Source: Ignavibacteria bacterium CG2_30_36_16 (lineage in GTDB: Bacteria; Bacteroidota; Ignavibacteria; Ignavibacteriales; Ignavibacteriaceae). From it: a stretch of 50,335 nt of DNA. Location: positions 1 to 50,335 of the forward strand of contig MNYQ01000211.1 of the NCBI GenBank assembly GCA_001873185.1, in the 5' to 3' direction. The notes beneath the pieces are model-generated. The model saw nothing but the letters and a program-made list of their open reading frames with translations, did not search any database and was not told where the DNA came from. Shown here piece after piece: positions 21,773 through 32,345 of the stretch; position 1 is the stretch's first letter, and the number at the start of each line of letters is the position of its first letter. The translations under genes and the position numbers were made by a program.

Positions 21773-22621
21773 TTACTTACTTATTACGTTAAAATAAATT
21801 AATACAAAAATTGAGATCCCGAGAGCAATTCTATAATAGATGAAAAGAAACGTTGTATTCTTTTTTAAGAATTTCAACAGAAAATCTATAGCAAGATAAC
21901 CGCTTCCGGCGGAAACGAGCGATGCAACTACAAGATTTAAGATCATTGCTGAATCGATGTATTCGAGAGATTCATACAATTGCAGCGCCCCGCTTGCAAG
22001 TATTGCGGGGATACTTAATAAAAAGGAAAAGCGTGCTGCCGTTTCTCTTTTCAATCCCATAAAAAGCCCGCCGGTGATTGTAGTTCCGCTTCGAGAAGAA
22101 CCGGGAATGAGCGCCATAGCCTGCGCGAATCCTATGACGAGGGAATCTATTATCGTTATGTCATTAATATCTTTTTTAAATTTCGCCATTTTTTCGGCAA
22201 GAGCAAGTATGAGGGCAAGCCCAATCAAACTACCGGCTATAACAAAAAGATTTTTTGTTAATGCGCCTTCAATCACATCTTTAAAAACGAGACCGATAAT
22301 TACAACCGGAATAGTGCCAACAATTATTAACCAGCCTTGCTTAGACTCCGCACTCTGATTTTTGAAACCTTTGCGGTGCGTTAAATTATCCTTAAAAAAA
22401 CTAACAGCGATGTTCCAGATATCCTTCCAAAAATAAATTAATATAGCAAGCAAAGTTCCGAGTTGAATTACAGCAATAAATGACGTCCAGTGTTCCGGGT
22501 TTTCTTCAGAAATAAGATTCATAAGTTTGCCTGCAACGGTAAGATGACCGGTGCTGCTTATAGGCAAAAATTCCGTTAAGCCCTGAATGATGCCGAGAAC
22601 TATGGCTTCAATTAATGACAA
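21773..22621 (-). CDS. uppP: Undecaprenyl-diphosphatase (BacA/UppP)
   Basis: GIIQGLTEFLPISSTGHL and PGSSRSGTTITGGL. Confidence 0.96.
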   Translation of the reverse strand: MSLIEAIVLGIIQGLTEFLPISSTGHLTVAGKLMNLISEENPEHWTSFIAVIQLGTLLAILIYFWKDIWNIAVSFFKDNLTHRKGFKNQSAESKQGWLIIVGTIPVVIIGLVFKDVIEGALTKNLFVIAGSLIGLALILALAEKMAKFKKDINDITIIDSLVIGFAQAMALIPGSSRSGTTITGGLFMGLKRETAARFSFLLSIPAILASGALQLYESLEYIDSAMILNLVVASLVSAGSGYLAIDFLLKFLKKNTTFLFIYYRIALGISIFVLIYFNVISK

Positions 22622-22629
22622 TTATCCTC

Positions 22630-23277
22630 CTAAAATTTATAAGTTATACCAAGATGAACGCCGAACGAGAGAGAGTTAAAACTCACATCCTCTTTGAGAA
22701 TACTATTTGTAAGCGGTCTGCCATTATTTTCAGGAACGCCGTTTGCATCGTAACGAACATCTCCGCCAATGTTTGCGTATACTCCGCTGCCCAAAGATGT
22801 GTTCGCTTCTCCCTTTATTAATAAACCAAAGCCGGTCGCTGTAAAATTATCGACAACCGGTGAACCGGGTTGTTTTTCATCGACAGATAAAAATCGTAGT
22901 CCCGCACCGCCTCCAAATTTAAAATAATAACCGCTTCCAGGAATTATGTAATAAGCAATAATAGTAGGGGCAACAATTCCGTAGTTCAATTCATATTGAC
23001 CGATTGTAGTTCCGAATGTAAAAGAGTTAAGAAAATAAGATGCCTCCAAGGCAATCTGAAAATTAGGATTAATAAAATATCCCGCTTCGCCGGCAAAACT
23101 GATAGAAGAAGTAAAACTGCCGAGTTCATTGTCGGATGAAGCATAATTTTGATTTAGGTAATCTTTTAATAAAGGCGTGCTTACAAAATTAATTCCCATA
23201 CCTGCGCGTAAATCTATTTGAGCAACTGCCGGGAATGAAATAATCAAAATAAAAATTGCCGAAAATATTTTTTTCAT
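22630..23277 (-). CDS. Outer-membrane beta-barrel protein (OmpA-like fold)
   Basis: Signal peptide; repeated beta strands; terminal F (GVHLGITYKF). Confidence 0.6.
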   Translation of the reverse strand: MKKIFSAIFILIISFPAVAQIDLRAGMGINFVSTPLLKDYLNQNYASSDNELGSFTSSISFAGEAGYFINPNFQIALEASYFLNSFTFGTTIGQYELNYGIVAPTIIAYYIIPGSGYYFKFGGGAGLRFLSVDEKQPGSPVVDNFTATGFGLLIKGEANTSLGSGVYANIGGDVRYDANGVPENNGRPLTNSILKEDVSFNSLSFGVHLGITYKF

Positions 23278-24320
23278 AATTCATCAACCTCGGTTTCTAC
23301 CACTTTCATTAAATTTTCATGCTGCCGGTTTAGTACAAAAAATATTAGAAGCGCCGAAACAATGCACAATATATAATTCACAATATGCGTTACAAAAGCA
23401 TAAGCAAGACTTATCTCTTCTCCGAATCCGAAAAGCAGAACAAGAGCGGATTTTGCAAGTGTATGATATGAACCTGTTCCGCCCGGCGTCGGGATAGCAA
23501 TGCCTATTGCACTTATACTCATTAGCACCCACGCCATTTTGTAGTTTACTTGATAAACATCCTGCATACCAATTATAAAAAATCCCAGATAGGCATTAAA
23601 GGCATAAACAAGCATTATTATAATACTTAAAAGGATAACGTAAATATAATTTTTTGTGCCTTTTAGTGAAGCAAAACCTGCGGCGAGCATTTCAAAAATA
23701 TGGGCGGCTTTTTGCGCAAGATTTTCCGAAACCTTTCCGAGTAGTTTAATAATTCCGCCGTAAAATTTTTCTTTAAGTTTTATTATTGAAAATAAAAAAG
23801 CAATCAAACCGATTATTGCTATGAAAGAAATAATCAAAGCTGACTTTAACCAGGGAAAACTGCTGTATAAATCTCCGCTCCAAATTACTGCCGAAACAAG
23901 CACAGACAAAAGAAGAAAAATTATATCAATCACTCTTTCAACTATTACTGTGCCGAACATTGAAGAACGCGATAAGCCTTCCCACTTGCCCACAAGCACT
24001 GCACGGGATATTTCGCCGGCACGGGGGATTACGTTATTTACACCGTAGCCTACCATCAAAGCGCCGAAGAGATTTTTTACAGATGTATCCGGTTTTACAG
24101 AATGAAGAATTAACTTCCAGCGAATTGCCCTTATATAGTGAGAAAATAAAAGCACAACAGAAAAAATTATAATCCATAGCCAGGATGCATCCGAAACATA
24201 ATTCATTACTTCATTAAGGTTTGCATTCTTAAAAGCAATGTATAAAAATATTATGCTAAGTAGAAATGAGAGTGAATAGTTTATACCTCTCTTCAAATAA
24301 TGTTTTTTATCTGAGGTCAA
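23274..24320 (-). CDS. Lysylphosphatidylglycerol synthase TM-region / UPF0104 flippase-like membrane protein
   Basis: YVSDASWLW…HYIRAIRWKLIL…GYGVNNVIPRAGEISRAVLVGKWEG…PTPGGTGSYH. Confidence 0.87.
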   Translation of the reverse strand: MTSDKKHYLKRGINYSLSFLLSIIFLYIAFKNANLNEVMNYVSDASWLWIIIFSVVLLFSHYIRAIRWKLILHSVKPDTSVKNLFGALMVGYGVNNVIPRAGEISRAVLVGKWEGLSRSSMFGTVIVERVIDIIFLLLSVLVSAVIWSGDLYSSFPWLKSALIISFIAIIGLIAFLFSIIKLKEKFYGGIIKLLGKVSENLAQKAAHIFEMLAAGFASLKGTKNYIYVILLSIIIMLVYAFNAYLGFFIIGMQDVYQVNYKMAWVLMSISAIGIAIPTPGGTGSYHTLAKSALVLLFGFGEEISLAYAFVTHIVNYILCIVSALLIFFVLNRQHENLMKVVETEVDEL

Positions 24321-24900
24321 TAACCTTGCTGCCTTCCGGTGGGAAAAAGGTAAACTTTGAATTGCTTAAATTTTGATTCCATTTATAACCGCTAAGTTTG
24401 ATGTTTAAATTGCCGGTATTGCTGTCTTCAACCAGAATGCTTTCTACGAGTCCGTTTTCATCAATAAATAATTTTGCCGACGTAAAAGCTAACTCTGAAT
24501 TTTTTTTCGGCTTTAACAGAAGCGCTTCTTTTCCGTTTTCTTTGGTTGTGCTTAAAATACACTTCGATGGATAATCAAACAAAATTTTATCGAATGAAAT
24601 AAGAGACGGATCGCTTTCATCATAAGTGTTTATTATGACTTTATTATCCCGCGTGTTGTAATTCCAAATTGTTTCACCGTTTGTTACGATTGTATTATTT
24701 TTTAATTCAGCGCGAAGTTTATTTTCTTTTTTATAGAAGATTTTCCCTTCTGCCGCTGCTTTACCATTTACAAGCTGTGTAAACTGTGCAGTAAAATCGT
24801 TGAATGACGCGTATTTTTCCTGAACTTCTTTAAGCAGTGCGGAGGAATTATCCTGCCCAAACAGAGAAGCACACAGTAATATAAAAATTAGTTTAAACAT
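24307..24900 (-). CDS. lolA: Outer-membrane lipoprotein carrier protein LolA
   Basis: LKEVQEKYASFNDFTAQFTQ, GKIFYKKENKLRAELKNNTIVTNGETIWNYNTRDNKVIIN. Confidence 0.88.
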   Translation of the reverse strand: MFKLIFILLCASLFGQDNSSALLKEVQEKYASFNDFTAQFTQLVNGKAAAEGKIFYKKENKLRAELKNNTIVTNGETIWNYNTRDNKVIINTYDESDPSLISFDKILFDYPSKCILSTTKENGKEALLLKPKKNSELAFTSAKLFIDENGLVESILVEDSNTGNLNIKLSGYKWNQNLSNSKFTFFPPEGSKVIDLR

Positions 24901-25150
24901 ATTTAATTTTTCCTATTCCAACACTTTGCTATTAAGAGGGTGCAAATTTAACAAGAATTGATTAGATATAAAATTGAATATTCCGCTTATCTTCCTAAAA
25001 TTAAATTTGTAACACTGTATACATGGATAATTTTTTTTAAAAGTTGACTCTTTTCTCAGAGAAACCTAAATTGTTATTAGAAATCCCAAAAAAAGAGTTC
25101 AAATTAGCTTAAAAAACACAACTTCATCATCAATAATTTAGGAGACTACT

Positions 25151-27583
25151 ATGAATAAACAATTACATTCATTTGTTTGTTTAGTACTTTGTACTTTTCT
25201 CTTTGTTCCATTAGTCTATTCTCAGGTGTTTGACTGGGAATGGCAGAACTCTAAACCTGCCGGCGTTAACTGGAATGATGCCGTAATACTTACTAACGGA
25301 AACTATGTTTTGTTCGGTGACAAAGGCGCCACTGCTTTATCCCTTGACGACGGCTTGACATGGACAGTTAAGTATGTTGATACGGCAAATGGCTACAGAA
25401 ATATTTATGAAGCTGATTTTGTTAATAACCTCACTGGTTATCTTTGTGGAACCGGTGGATTATTGATGAAAACAACAGACGGTGGAACAAGCTGGACAAG
25501 CTTAACTTCCGGCATTACCACCGATTTCTGGTATGTTGATGCTGTCGACGCAGATACCGCCTATGCCTGCGGATCTTCTGCTGTGTTGCTTAAAACAACT
25601 GACGGAGGATCGACATGGAATTCAATTTCTCTCGGCACTACTACCGGAACTATTTATACAGTGTTTGTGCTTACACCGCAAAAAATATTCCTCGGTACAA
25701 GTTCCGCAACCATTGGCAGATTAGCGGTTTCCAATGATTATGGAGCTACATTTACTCCCGTAGCCGGTTATACAAGCACATCATTAGTTCGCTCAATTTA
25801 TTTTCACGATGAAACTCGCGGATTTGTAGGCAATTCATCGTATCAACTTTTAACAACAACGGACGGCGGCGCTACCTTCACCAGTATTGATTTTGGAACA
25901 GGTACTCTTTATGAGATAAAATTTTTTGATTCCGTTAATGGCGCTGCAGCCGGCGCTAACGGGCAGGTCTTTTTAACCGGTGATGGCGGCGCAACATGGG
26001 ATACCACAAATACAGGTTTTACCGGCGCAAATAATTACAGCCTTGCTTTAAAAGGAAATTTACAAGTTGATGCTTTTGATGATATTCTAATTGCAGGTGA
26101 AGGCGGGGCGATTATTAAGACTATCGACTTTGGAGCAAATTACACAGCTTTATCTCAAACAGCTACAACAGAAACTTTAAGAGATGTAGATTTCCCTACG
26201 GAAACAACAGGTTATGCAGTTGGCGGCTCAACCACGGCAAGTGATGTACTTAAAACTACCGATGGTGGAACCAACTGGGTTAAGATGCCCTTTGACGGCG
26301 GTTATCGTTTGTATTCTCAATCATGGATTAATGAAACTACCGGCTGGGTTGGCAGAAGAGGTCCGGACGGTATATTTAAATCTACAGACGGAGGACTTAC
26401 TTTTACACAACAAAATCCCGGAGTAGGCACTTCAACCACTATCTGGTACGACGTTAAATTTGCTGATGCTAATAACGGTTACGCCGCAGGCAGCAGCGGC
26501 TACTATGTTAAAACAACAGACGGCGGCGCTATATGGACGGAAGTGACTGACGGACACGGGACTTCGGCTATTTATTCGTTGTGGGCTTTGAGTAGTACAA
26601 CAGTTATTAGCGCCGGAAGTTCGGGCAAAATTTATAAAACAACAGACGGCGGCGCTACATTTACGAACATAAGCGGTACGTTTACAACAACTCTTTATTC
26701 GGTATGCTTTGTTGATGAGAATTTAGGATTTGTCGTAGGCACAAGCGGCAACGGTTACAAAACAACCGATGGCGGCGCTACCTGGAATGCAATGACAACT
26801 CCCGTTACTACAATTTTGTACAAAGTTAATTTTTTCAATGCAAATATTGGCTGGATTGCCGGTTCATCGGGAACTGTGTTATACACCACCGATGGCGGAA
26901 CAACATGGATCAAATCTGTAAAATTCCCATCCGGTTCGATTATGTATGATATTGCAATTCGCGGAAGTTATTTATGGATAGCAGGCGATGTTGGTGTTAT
27001 TATTCGAGGATTCAGCGATCCTCAAATTCCTGTAGAATTAATATCCTTTGCAGCCAATGTTAATGAAGGCATGGTTACATTAAATTGGAGTACCGCAACG
27101 GAAACTAACAATCGCGGTTTCGAAATTGAAAGAAGATTCGAATCGTCACAATGGGAAAGCATTGCTTTTGTTAATGGTGCGGGAACTTCTACTGAGTATA
27201 AAGCTTATAGTTACCAGGATAGTCCATCGGCAGATAAAGTCTATTACAGATTAAAGCAAGTTGATTTCGATGGATCGTTCGAATACTCAAACGAGATAGA
27301 AGTAAATCTAAATATTCCATTAGAGTTTGCTCTCGAACAGAACTATCCGAATCCGTTTAATCCGGCTACAACGATTAATTATTCAATAGCTGAAGCAGGA
27401 TTAGTATCGGTAAAGATTTACAATACTCTCGGCGAAGAAGTTATGCAGCTTGTAAATACACTGCAGCAGCCTGGAGTATACAGCGTTAAATTTGATGCTT
27501 CCAATTTAACATCCGGAATTTATTTTTATCAAATTAAGTCGGGTGATTTTGTAAGCGTTAAGAAAATGATGCTTCTCAAATAA
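25151..27583 (+). CDS. Large secreted beta-propeller (YCF48/BNR-like repeats, KTTDGGATW) with T9SS type A sorting domain
   Basis: Signal peptide; many KTTDGGxTW repeats; C-terminus LEQNYPNPFNPATTINYSI…GIYFYQIKSGDFVSVKKMMLLK. Confidence 0.9.
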   Translation: MNKQLHSFVCLVLCTFLFVPLVYSQVFDWEWQNSKPAGVNWNDAVILTNGNYVLFGDKGATALSLDDGLTWTVKYVDTANGYRNIYEADFVNNLTGYLCGTGGLLMKTTDGGTSWTSLTSGITTDFWYVDAVDADTAYACGSSAVLLKTTDGGSTWNSISLGTTTGTIYTVFVLTPQKIFLGTSSATIGRLAVSNDYGATFTPVAGYTSTSLVRSIYFHDETRGFVGNSSYQLLTTTDGGATFTSIDFGTGTLYEIKFFDSVNGAAAGANGQVFLTGDGGATWDTTNTGFTGANNYSLALKGNLQVDAFDDILIAGEGGAIIKTIDFGANYTALSQTATTETLRDVDFPTETTGYAVGGSTTASDVLKTTDGGTNWVKMPFDGGYRLYSQSWINETTGWVGRRGPDGIFKSTDGGLTFTQQNPGVGTSTTIWYDVKFADANNGYAAGSSGYYVKTTDGGAIWTEVTDGHGTSAIYSLWALSSTTVISAGSSGKIYKTTDGGATFTNISGTFTTTLYSVCFVDENLGFVVGTSGNGYKTTDGGATWNAMTTPVTTILYKVNFFNANIGWIAGSSGTVLYTTDGGTTWIKSVKFPSGSIMYDIAIRGSYLWIAGDVGVIIRGFSDPQIPVELISFAANVNEGMVTLNWSTATETNNRGFEIERRFESSQWESIAFVNGAGTSTEYKAYSYQDSPSADKVYYRLKQVDFDGSFEYSNEIEVNLNIPLEFALEQNYPNPFNPATTINYSIAEAGLVSVKIYNTLGEEVMQLVNTLQQPGVYSVKFDASNLTSGIYFYQIKSGDFVSVKKMMLLK

Positions 27584-27611
27584 CAACAAGGATTCTTGGG
27601 GTTCTATATTG

Positions 27612-27745
27612 CCGTTCGATTTATAGAACGGATATATAAAAACTTCCAAATACTTTTAAGGGCTTTAGCCAATCAAATCTAAAAAATTTGGGCTGAAGCC
27701 CTTAGTTGTCTTGTGACTTCATAGTCCGTTCGCTAAAGTGAACGG
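27612..27745. repeat. Cluster of three small palindromes (ccgttc…gaacgg, aagggctttagcc…ggctgaagccctt, ccgttc…gaacgg)
   Basis: Inverted repeats at 27612-27631, 27658-27703 and 27726-27745 read directly from sequence. Confidence 0.8.
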
Positions 27746-27807
27746 CGATGTGATTGATCCAAAAGAAACATGCTTAATTTAGATTTGAGGTAAAACTGTT
27801 TCCGAAA

Positions 27808-28612
27808 TTGTTAAGAAAAGATTTTAATTTCCTGCTAATATCTAATATTATAAAAATATTTTGCTTCATACTCATAGCTGCAAATGCACCGGCACAGATG
27901 CGAATAAAAGCTGTTGGCGATATTATGCTTGGCTCACTTACTCCCAGAACTATTATTCCATCTGACAGTGGAGATGTTTTTAGCAAGAGTATCGGGCGTT
28001 ACCCAACTGGCGCCGATATAGTTTTTGGCAATCTTGAAGGTGCAATAATAAGCGAAGGAATTAGACCTGTAAAGTGCAGCGATGCTTCCCGTACGCTTGG
28101 CAAATGTTACGAATTTGGCATGCCGGATTTTCTTGCTCCATCGCTTGTGAAGATGGGTTTTACTTTGCTTAACCTCGATAACAATCACTCCGAAGATTAT
28201 GGAGAAGCCGCATATTTATTTACGATTAAAAAACTATCGGAATTAAAAATAATCTCCCTTCCCAAAAAAGATTGTCGTAAGCGGGATTAGCTGTATTCTT
28301 GATGTTTATGTTGATGAAATTTCGGGAAAATTTTTAAGAGGCTAAATTATTCCGGTCATTCAAATTCCGCCGGGTATTCCTGTTTATGATGAAAGAAAAA
28401 ACAGCATTAAAATAATAAAACAACTAACTTCAATTGATTTTCCGTTAACCGATTTGGTACTTACAGACAGCGGTGTAATTCTTCCGCTAACACTACCATC
28501 ACCCGAATATTGTGCCTTTGAAATTAAAAAAATGACGATCACTCAATCTCTTAGTAAAATTAAAATGCGTGAAGTTCCGTCTATCTTAAAAATTGAGATA
28601 ACCGTTGAATAA
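27808..28612 (+). pseudogene. Decayed CapA-like (poly-gamma-glutamate synthesis/metallophosphatase) gene
   Basis: Fragment 1 (27808-28290): VGDIMLGS, FGNLEG, NLDNNHSEDYG; fragment 2 in another frame (IVVSGISCILDVYVDEISGKFLRG*IIPVIQIPPGIPVYDERKNSIKIIKQLTSIDFPLTDLVL…EITVE*) with an in-frame stop. Confidence 0.7.
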
Positions 28613-28637
28613 TAAAATATTCTTCTGAAAAATGAAG

Positions 28638-29192
28638 TTACACTTCCATTATTTCTATTTCTTTGAGCTTTAAAATATCGTCGACAGTTTCAACATGTTC
28701 ATTGGTAATTTTTTGCACTCTGTCTTCAGCATCTTTTAGCTGGTCTTCCGATATTTTCTTTTCCTTTTCTTCTCGCTTCAAATGATCGTTTGCATCTCTT
28801 CTGATATTTCGGATTGCAACTCTTGTTTCTTCTCCGAAACGTTTTGTTAGTTTTACATACTCTTTTCTTCTTTCTTCGTTCAACGGCGGTATAGGTATCT
28901 TTAAATTTGTGCCGTCGCTGATAGGATTAAAACCAAGATTTGCTTCGATGATAGCCCTATCAACCACCTGAACCATTGCTTTATCCCAGGGTGTAATGGA
29001 GAGTGTATGAACATCAAGCACAGAAATATTAGCAACCTGATTGATGGGCATGCGCGCGCCGTAATAGTCTACTTTTATACCGTCAAGCAGGGCAGTAGTA
29101 GCTTTCCCTGTTCTCACTTTTGCTAATTCGCTTCTTAGCGCTTCGAGTGATTTGTCCATTCTCGATTTAGCGTCTTTAATTATTTGTTCCAT
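28638..29192 (-). CDS. frr: Ribosome recycling factor
   Basis: MDKSLEALRSELAKVRTGKATTALLDGIKVDYYGARMPINQVANISV…IPIPPLNEERRKEYVK. Confidence 0.97.
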   Translation of the reverse strand: MEQIIKDAKSRMDKSLEALRSELAKVRTGKATTALLDGIKVDYYGARMPINQVANISVLDVHTLSITPWDKAMVQVVDRAIIEANLGFNPISDGTNLKIPIPPLNEERRKEYVKLTKRFGEETRVAIRNIRRDANDHLKREEKEKKISEDQLKDAEDRVQKITNEHVETVDDILKLKEIEIMEV

Positions 29193-29282
29193 AATGTCCT
29201 TAATAAGTTGTTAATTAAAAGCGAAAAAGCACATAAAAAAATTAAGCGACAAAAATTAAATTATCAAGCAATCAATAAATAT

Positions 29283-30002
29283 TTATTTATTGGAGATGAA
29301 TGTTCCAACTTTTTCGCCATTTACCAATCTGAGTAAATTACCGGGTTGGTTCATGTCAAAAACAATCATCGGAAGATTGTTTTCCTGACACAAACTTACT
29401 GCCGTTAAATCCATTATACGCAAACTTCTATTTATTATATCAAGATAGCTAATATTATTAAAGCGTAAAGCATCAGGATTTTTTTCCGGATCCGAATCAT
29501 ACACACCGTCAACGCGGGTTCCTTTTATAATTACGTCGGCTTGTATTTCAACTGCTCTTAACGAGGCTGCTGTATCGGTGCTAAAGTAAGGATGCCCGGT
29601 CCCGGCGCCGAAAATAACTACTCTTCCTTTTTCAAGATGACGGATTGCTCTTCTTCGTATATATGGTTCGGCTACCTGTTCCATACTTATCGAACTCATC
29701 AACCGGGAGTACACGCCCGTATGTTCTATGGCATTTTGAAGAGCGAGTGAATTAATCATTGTTGCAAGCATACCCATCTGGTCGCCGGTTACCCGGTCTA
29801 TTCCCTGGTCACTTGCGCTTAACCCGCGGTAGATGTTCCCGCCGCCTATAACAATTCCAATCTGAACTCCGGCTTCTTTTACTTTCTTAACTTCTTTAGC
29901 AAAAAAGTTTAATACATTATGGTCAATCCCAAATCCTTTTTGCCCCATTAACGATTCGCCGCTTAATTTAAGGAGAATTCTTTTGTACTTTAGCTCGCTC
30001 AT
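29283..30002 (-). CDS. pyrH: UMP kinase
   Basis: [57 protein letters not shown]. Confidence 0.97.
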   Translation of the reverse strand: MSELKYKRILLKLSGESLMGQKGFGIDHNVLNFFAKEVKKVKEAGVQIGIVIGGGNIYRGLSASDQGIDRVTGDQMGMLATMINSLALQNAIEHTGVYSRLMSSISMEQVAEPYIRRRAIRHLEKGRVVIFGAGTGHPYFSTDTAASLRAVEIQADVIIKGTRVDGVYDSDPEKNPDALRFNNISYLDIINRSLRIMDLTAVSLCQENNLPMIVFDMNQPGNLLRLVNGEKVGTFISNK

Positions 30003-30045
30003 TATGTCACTTTCAAAAATTCAAAAATCCGAACATTTAAATATA

Positions 30046-30075
30046 AAAAAAGGTCTTAATAATTAAGACCTTTTT
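30046..30075. terminator. Terminator-like palindrome between tsf and pyrH
   Basis: aaaggtctta-ataat-taagaccttt with flanking A and T runs. Confidence 0.75.
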
Positions 30076-30084
30076 ATAAAAAGC

Positions 30085-30948
30085 TTATTGAGCTTTATTT
30101 TCATCACCGAGGTGATAACGCTTAAACATAACCAACTTAATTACCGAATTATGTTTGTTGTTGAACTCTTTTATCAAGTCACTTATCGTTTTCGTGTTAT
30201 CTTTTATATAAGCCTGCTCGAACAAGCAATTTTCCTGATAAAATTTAGCAATTTTTCCTTGAGCAATTACATCAAGTATCTTTTCCGGCTTACCTTCTTT
30301 ACGTGCAATTTCTTTGTAGATATCAATTTCTTTTTCAATTGTATCAATTGGAACTTCTTCTCTGTATATGCAAAAAGGTTTCATTGCTGCCACTTGCATT
30401 GCCGTATCTTTACCGATTTCTAAAAGCTCAGCTTTGCCTTCACCTACGTTTGAAAACTCAACTAAAACACCGAGTTTTGAACCGGGATGAATGTAATCTA
30501 CAATTAGTCCATTTTCTAATTCCACAACTAAAAATCTTGATACTTCAGTTTTTTCACCGACCTTTCCCATTACTTCATCAAGACATTCCTTAACGTTCGG
30601 ATATTTCTCTAGTAATTCTGTGGGATTTGCAGGTTTATTTTTAAAGACAGTTTCTAATACAAGGTTAGCAAATTTTTTAAAGTCATCGCTGTTTGCAACA
30701 AAATCAGTTTCGCAGTTAATTTCAACAATTGCGGCTTTTGTTTTGTCTTCAGAAATTTTTGTTAAAACAATTCCTTCGGTGGCTGTTTTTTCAGCCCTTT
30801 TTGCTGCAACTGCTGCTCCTTTTTTGCGGAGAATTTCAATTGCTTTCTGAAAGTCGCCGTTGGCTTCGGTGAGAGCTTTTTTGCAGTCCATCATACCAGC
30901 GCCGGTTTTTTTTCTTAATTCATTAACATCTGCGGCAGTAATAGCCAT
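30085..30948 (-). CDS. tsf: Elongation factor Ts
   Basis: VNELRKKTGAGMMDCKKALTEANGDFQKAIEILRKKGAAVAAKRA. Confidence 0.97.
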   Translation of the reverse strand: MAITAADVNELRKKTGAGMMDCKKALTEANGDFQKAIEILRKKGAAVAAKRAEKTATEGIVLTKISEDKTKAAIVEINCETDFVANSDDFKKFANLVLETVFKNKPANPTELLEKYPNVKECLDEVMGKVGEKTEVSRFLVVELENGLIVDYIHPGSKLGVLVEFSNVGEGKAELLEIGKDTAMQVAAMKPFCIYREEVPIDTIEKEIDIYKEIARKEGKPEKILDVIAQGKIAKFYQENCLFEQAYIKDNTKTISDLIKEFNNKHNSVIKLVMFKRYHLGDENKAQ

Positions 30949-30961
30949 TTTCTAAATCCTT

Positions 30962-31831
30962 CTATTTATTTTCAGAAGATTCGGTTGATGCCTCATCTTT
31001 TGATGGTTCTTCTTTTTTATCTTTTACTTCCCTGTTTTCTCTCGGTTTTCTTTTAAATTCCCGAGTTTCTTTTTCCTCTTTTCTTCCTTCTTCTCTAACT
31101 TTTCTTTCTCTTTCAACAACGGCAGCTTCTTCGGCTTTTAATTCTTTAGCCCTTGCGGTACCTTCCTGAACGGCATCAGCTACATAATTGACGATGAATT
31201 CAATTGTTTTAACCGCATCATCATTTGCTGGGATTACGTAATCTATAGGGTCCGGATCGCAATTTGTATCAACTATTGCAAAAACTGGTATGCCAAGTCT
31301 TTTGGCTTCTTTTACTGCAATTGCTTCTTTTTTGATATCTACAACGAACATAGCTCCTGGTAATCTTGACATATCTTCAATGCCTTCGAGAATTTGTTTT
31401 AGTTTGTCTTTCTCTCTTGTAAGGAACAACCGTTCTTTTTTTGTAATTTTCTCAAAAGTTCCATCGGTCTCGGATTTTTCAATATTGTGAAGTCTTTTTA
31501 TATTTTTTCTGATGGTTGAGAAATTTGTCAGCATACCGCCAAGCCATCTTTCGCTTACCCAGTGAGCATCACATTTTCTTGCTTCAACTTCAAGAATATT
31601 CTTTGCTTGTTTTTTTGTGCCGACGAATAAAACTTTCTTTCCTTCAGCAGCAAGCGCACCTATTGCAGTTGCGGCTTTGTCAAGCTCTGTCATTGTTTTT
31701 TTAACGTCTATAATGTGAATCCCGTTTTTTTCCATGAAGATGTATGGCTTCATTTTAGGATTCCAACGGCGGGTCAAATGTCCAAAGTGCGCACCGGATT
31801 CGATGAGCGTAACTAAATCGATCTTTTTCAT
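30962..31831 (-). CDS. rpsB: 30S ribosomal protein S2, with charged C-terminal extension
   Basis: [49 protein letters not shown]; Lys/Glu/Arg-rich tail. Confidence 0.97.
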   Translation of the reverse strand: MKKIDLVTLIESGAHFGHLTRRWNPKMKPYIFMEKNGIHIIDVKKTMTELDKAATAIGALAAEGKKVLFVGTKKQAKNILEVEARKCDAHWVSERWLGGMLTNFSTIRKNIKRLHNIEKSETDGTFEKITKKERLFLTREKDKLKQILEGIEDMSRLPGAMFVVDIKKEAIAVKEAKRLGIPVFAIVDTNCDPDPIDYVIPANDDAVKTIEFIVNYVADAVQEGTARAKELKAEEAAVVERERKVREEGRKEEKETREFKRKPRENREVKDKKEEPSKDEASTESSENK

Positions 31832-31852
31832 TGCAACTCCTGTTTAACTTCT

Positions 31853-31914
31853 ACTTCCGTCTGCTTTGCCTTTCATCCACTTAAATGCGGGACACAGGAG
31901 GCAAATCGGGAAGT
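31853..31914 (-). promoter_or_regulatory. Candidate structured 5' leader of rpsB
   Basis: On - strand: ACTTCC-CGA-TTTGCC-(29 nt)-GGCAAA-GCAGAC-GGAAGT, two stacked 6-bp helices between rpsI and rpsB. Confidence 0.45.
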
Positions 31915-31948
31915 ATGTATGATTATTATATTATTGTTTATTAAAAAA

Positions 31949-32335
31949 TTATCTCTTCGAAAACTGGAATCTTTTGCGAGCTTTTGGCTGCCCGTATTTT
32001 TTACGCTCAACCATTCGAGGGTCTCTTGTAAGCATTCCGTCAGGTTTAAGTTTTATCCTGTATTCTGGGTTAATATTTAAAAGCGCTCTTGCAATACCAA
32101 GACGAATAGCCTGAGCCTGTCCGGTTGTTCCGCCTCCACGTACATTGGCGCTAATGTCGTATTGTCCCTCGGTCTCGGTCAATTTAAGAGGAGTTAAAAT
32201 ATCTTCTCTACTAAGCAGCATTGGAAACATATGTTCAAATTCTTTTCCATTCACGGTAATTTTACCGTTGCCGCTTCTTAAAATTACTCTTGCAACAGAT
32301 GTTTTTCTTCTGCCTACAAATATTTGGTCGGTCAT
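31949..32335 (-). CDS. rpsI: 30S ribosomal protein S9
   Basis: [10 protein letters not shown]…[19 protein letters not shown]…[27 protein letters not shown]. Confidence 0.97.
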   Translation of the reverse strand: MTDQIFVGRRKTSVARVILRSGNGKITVNGKEFEHMFPMLLSREDILTPLKLTETEGQYDISANVRGGGTTGQAQAIRLGIARALLNINPEYRIKLKPDGMLTRDPRMVERKKYGQPKARKRFQFSKR

Positions 32336-32345
32336 TTAATCTCCG

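Noticed and set aside
22615-22821. Small + strand ORF (68 aa)
   Set aside because: Antisense to the beta-barrel gene at 22630-23277; no RBS or motif.
25151-27583. Plant-like photosystem II stability factor (YCF48) function
   Set aside because: Repeats resemble YCF48/BNR propellers, but the T9SS sorting domain indicates a secreted surface protein; photosynthetic role unsupported.
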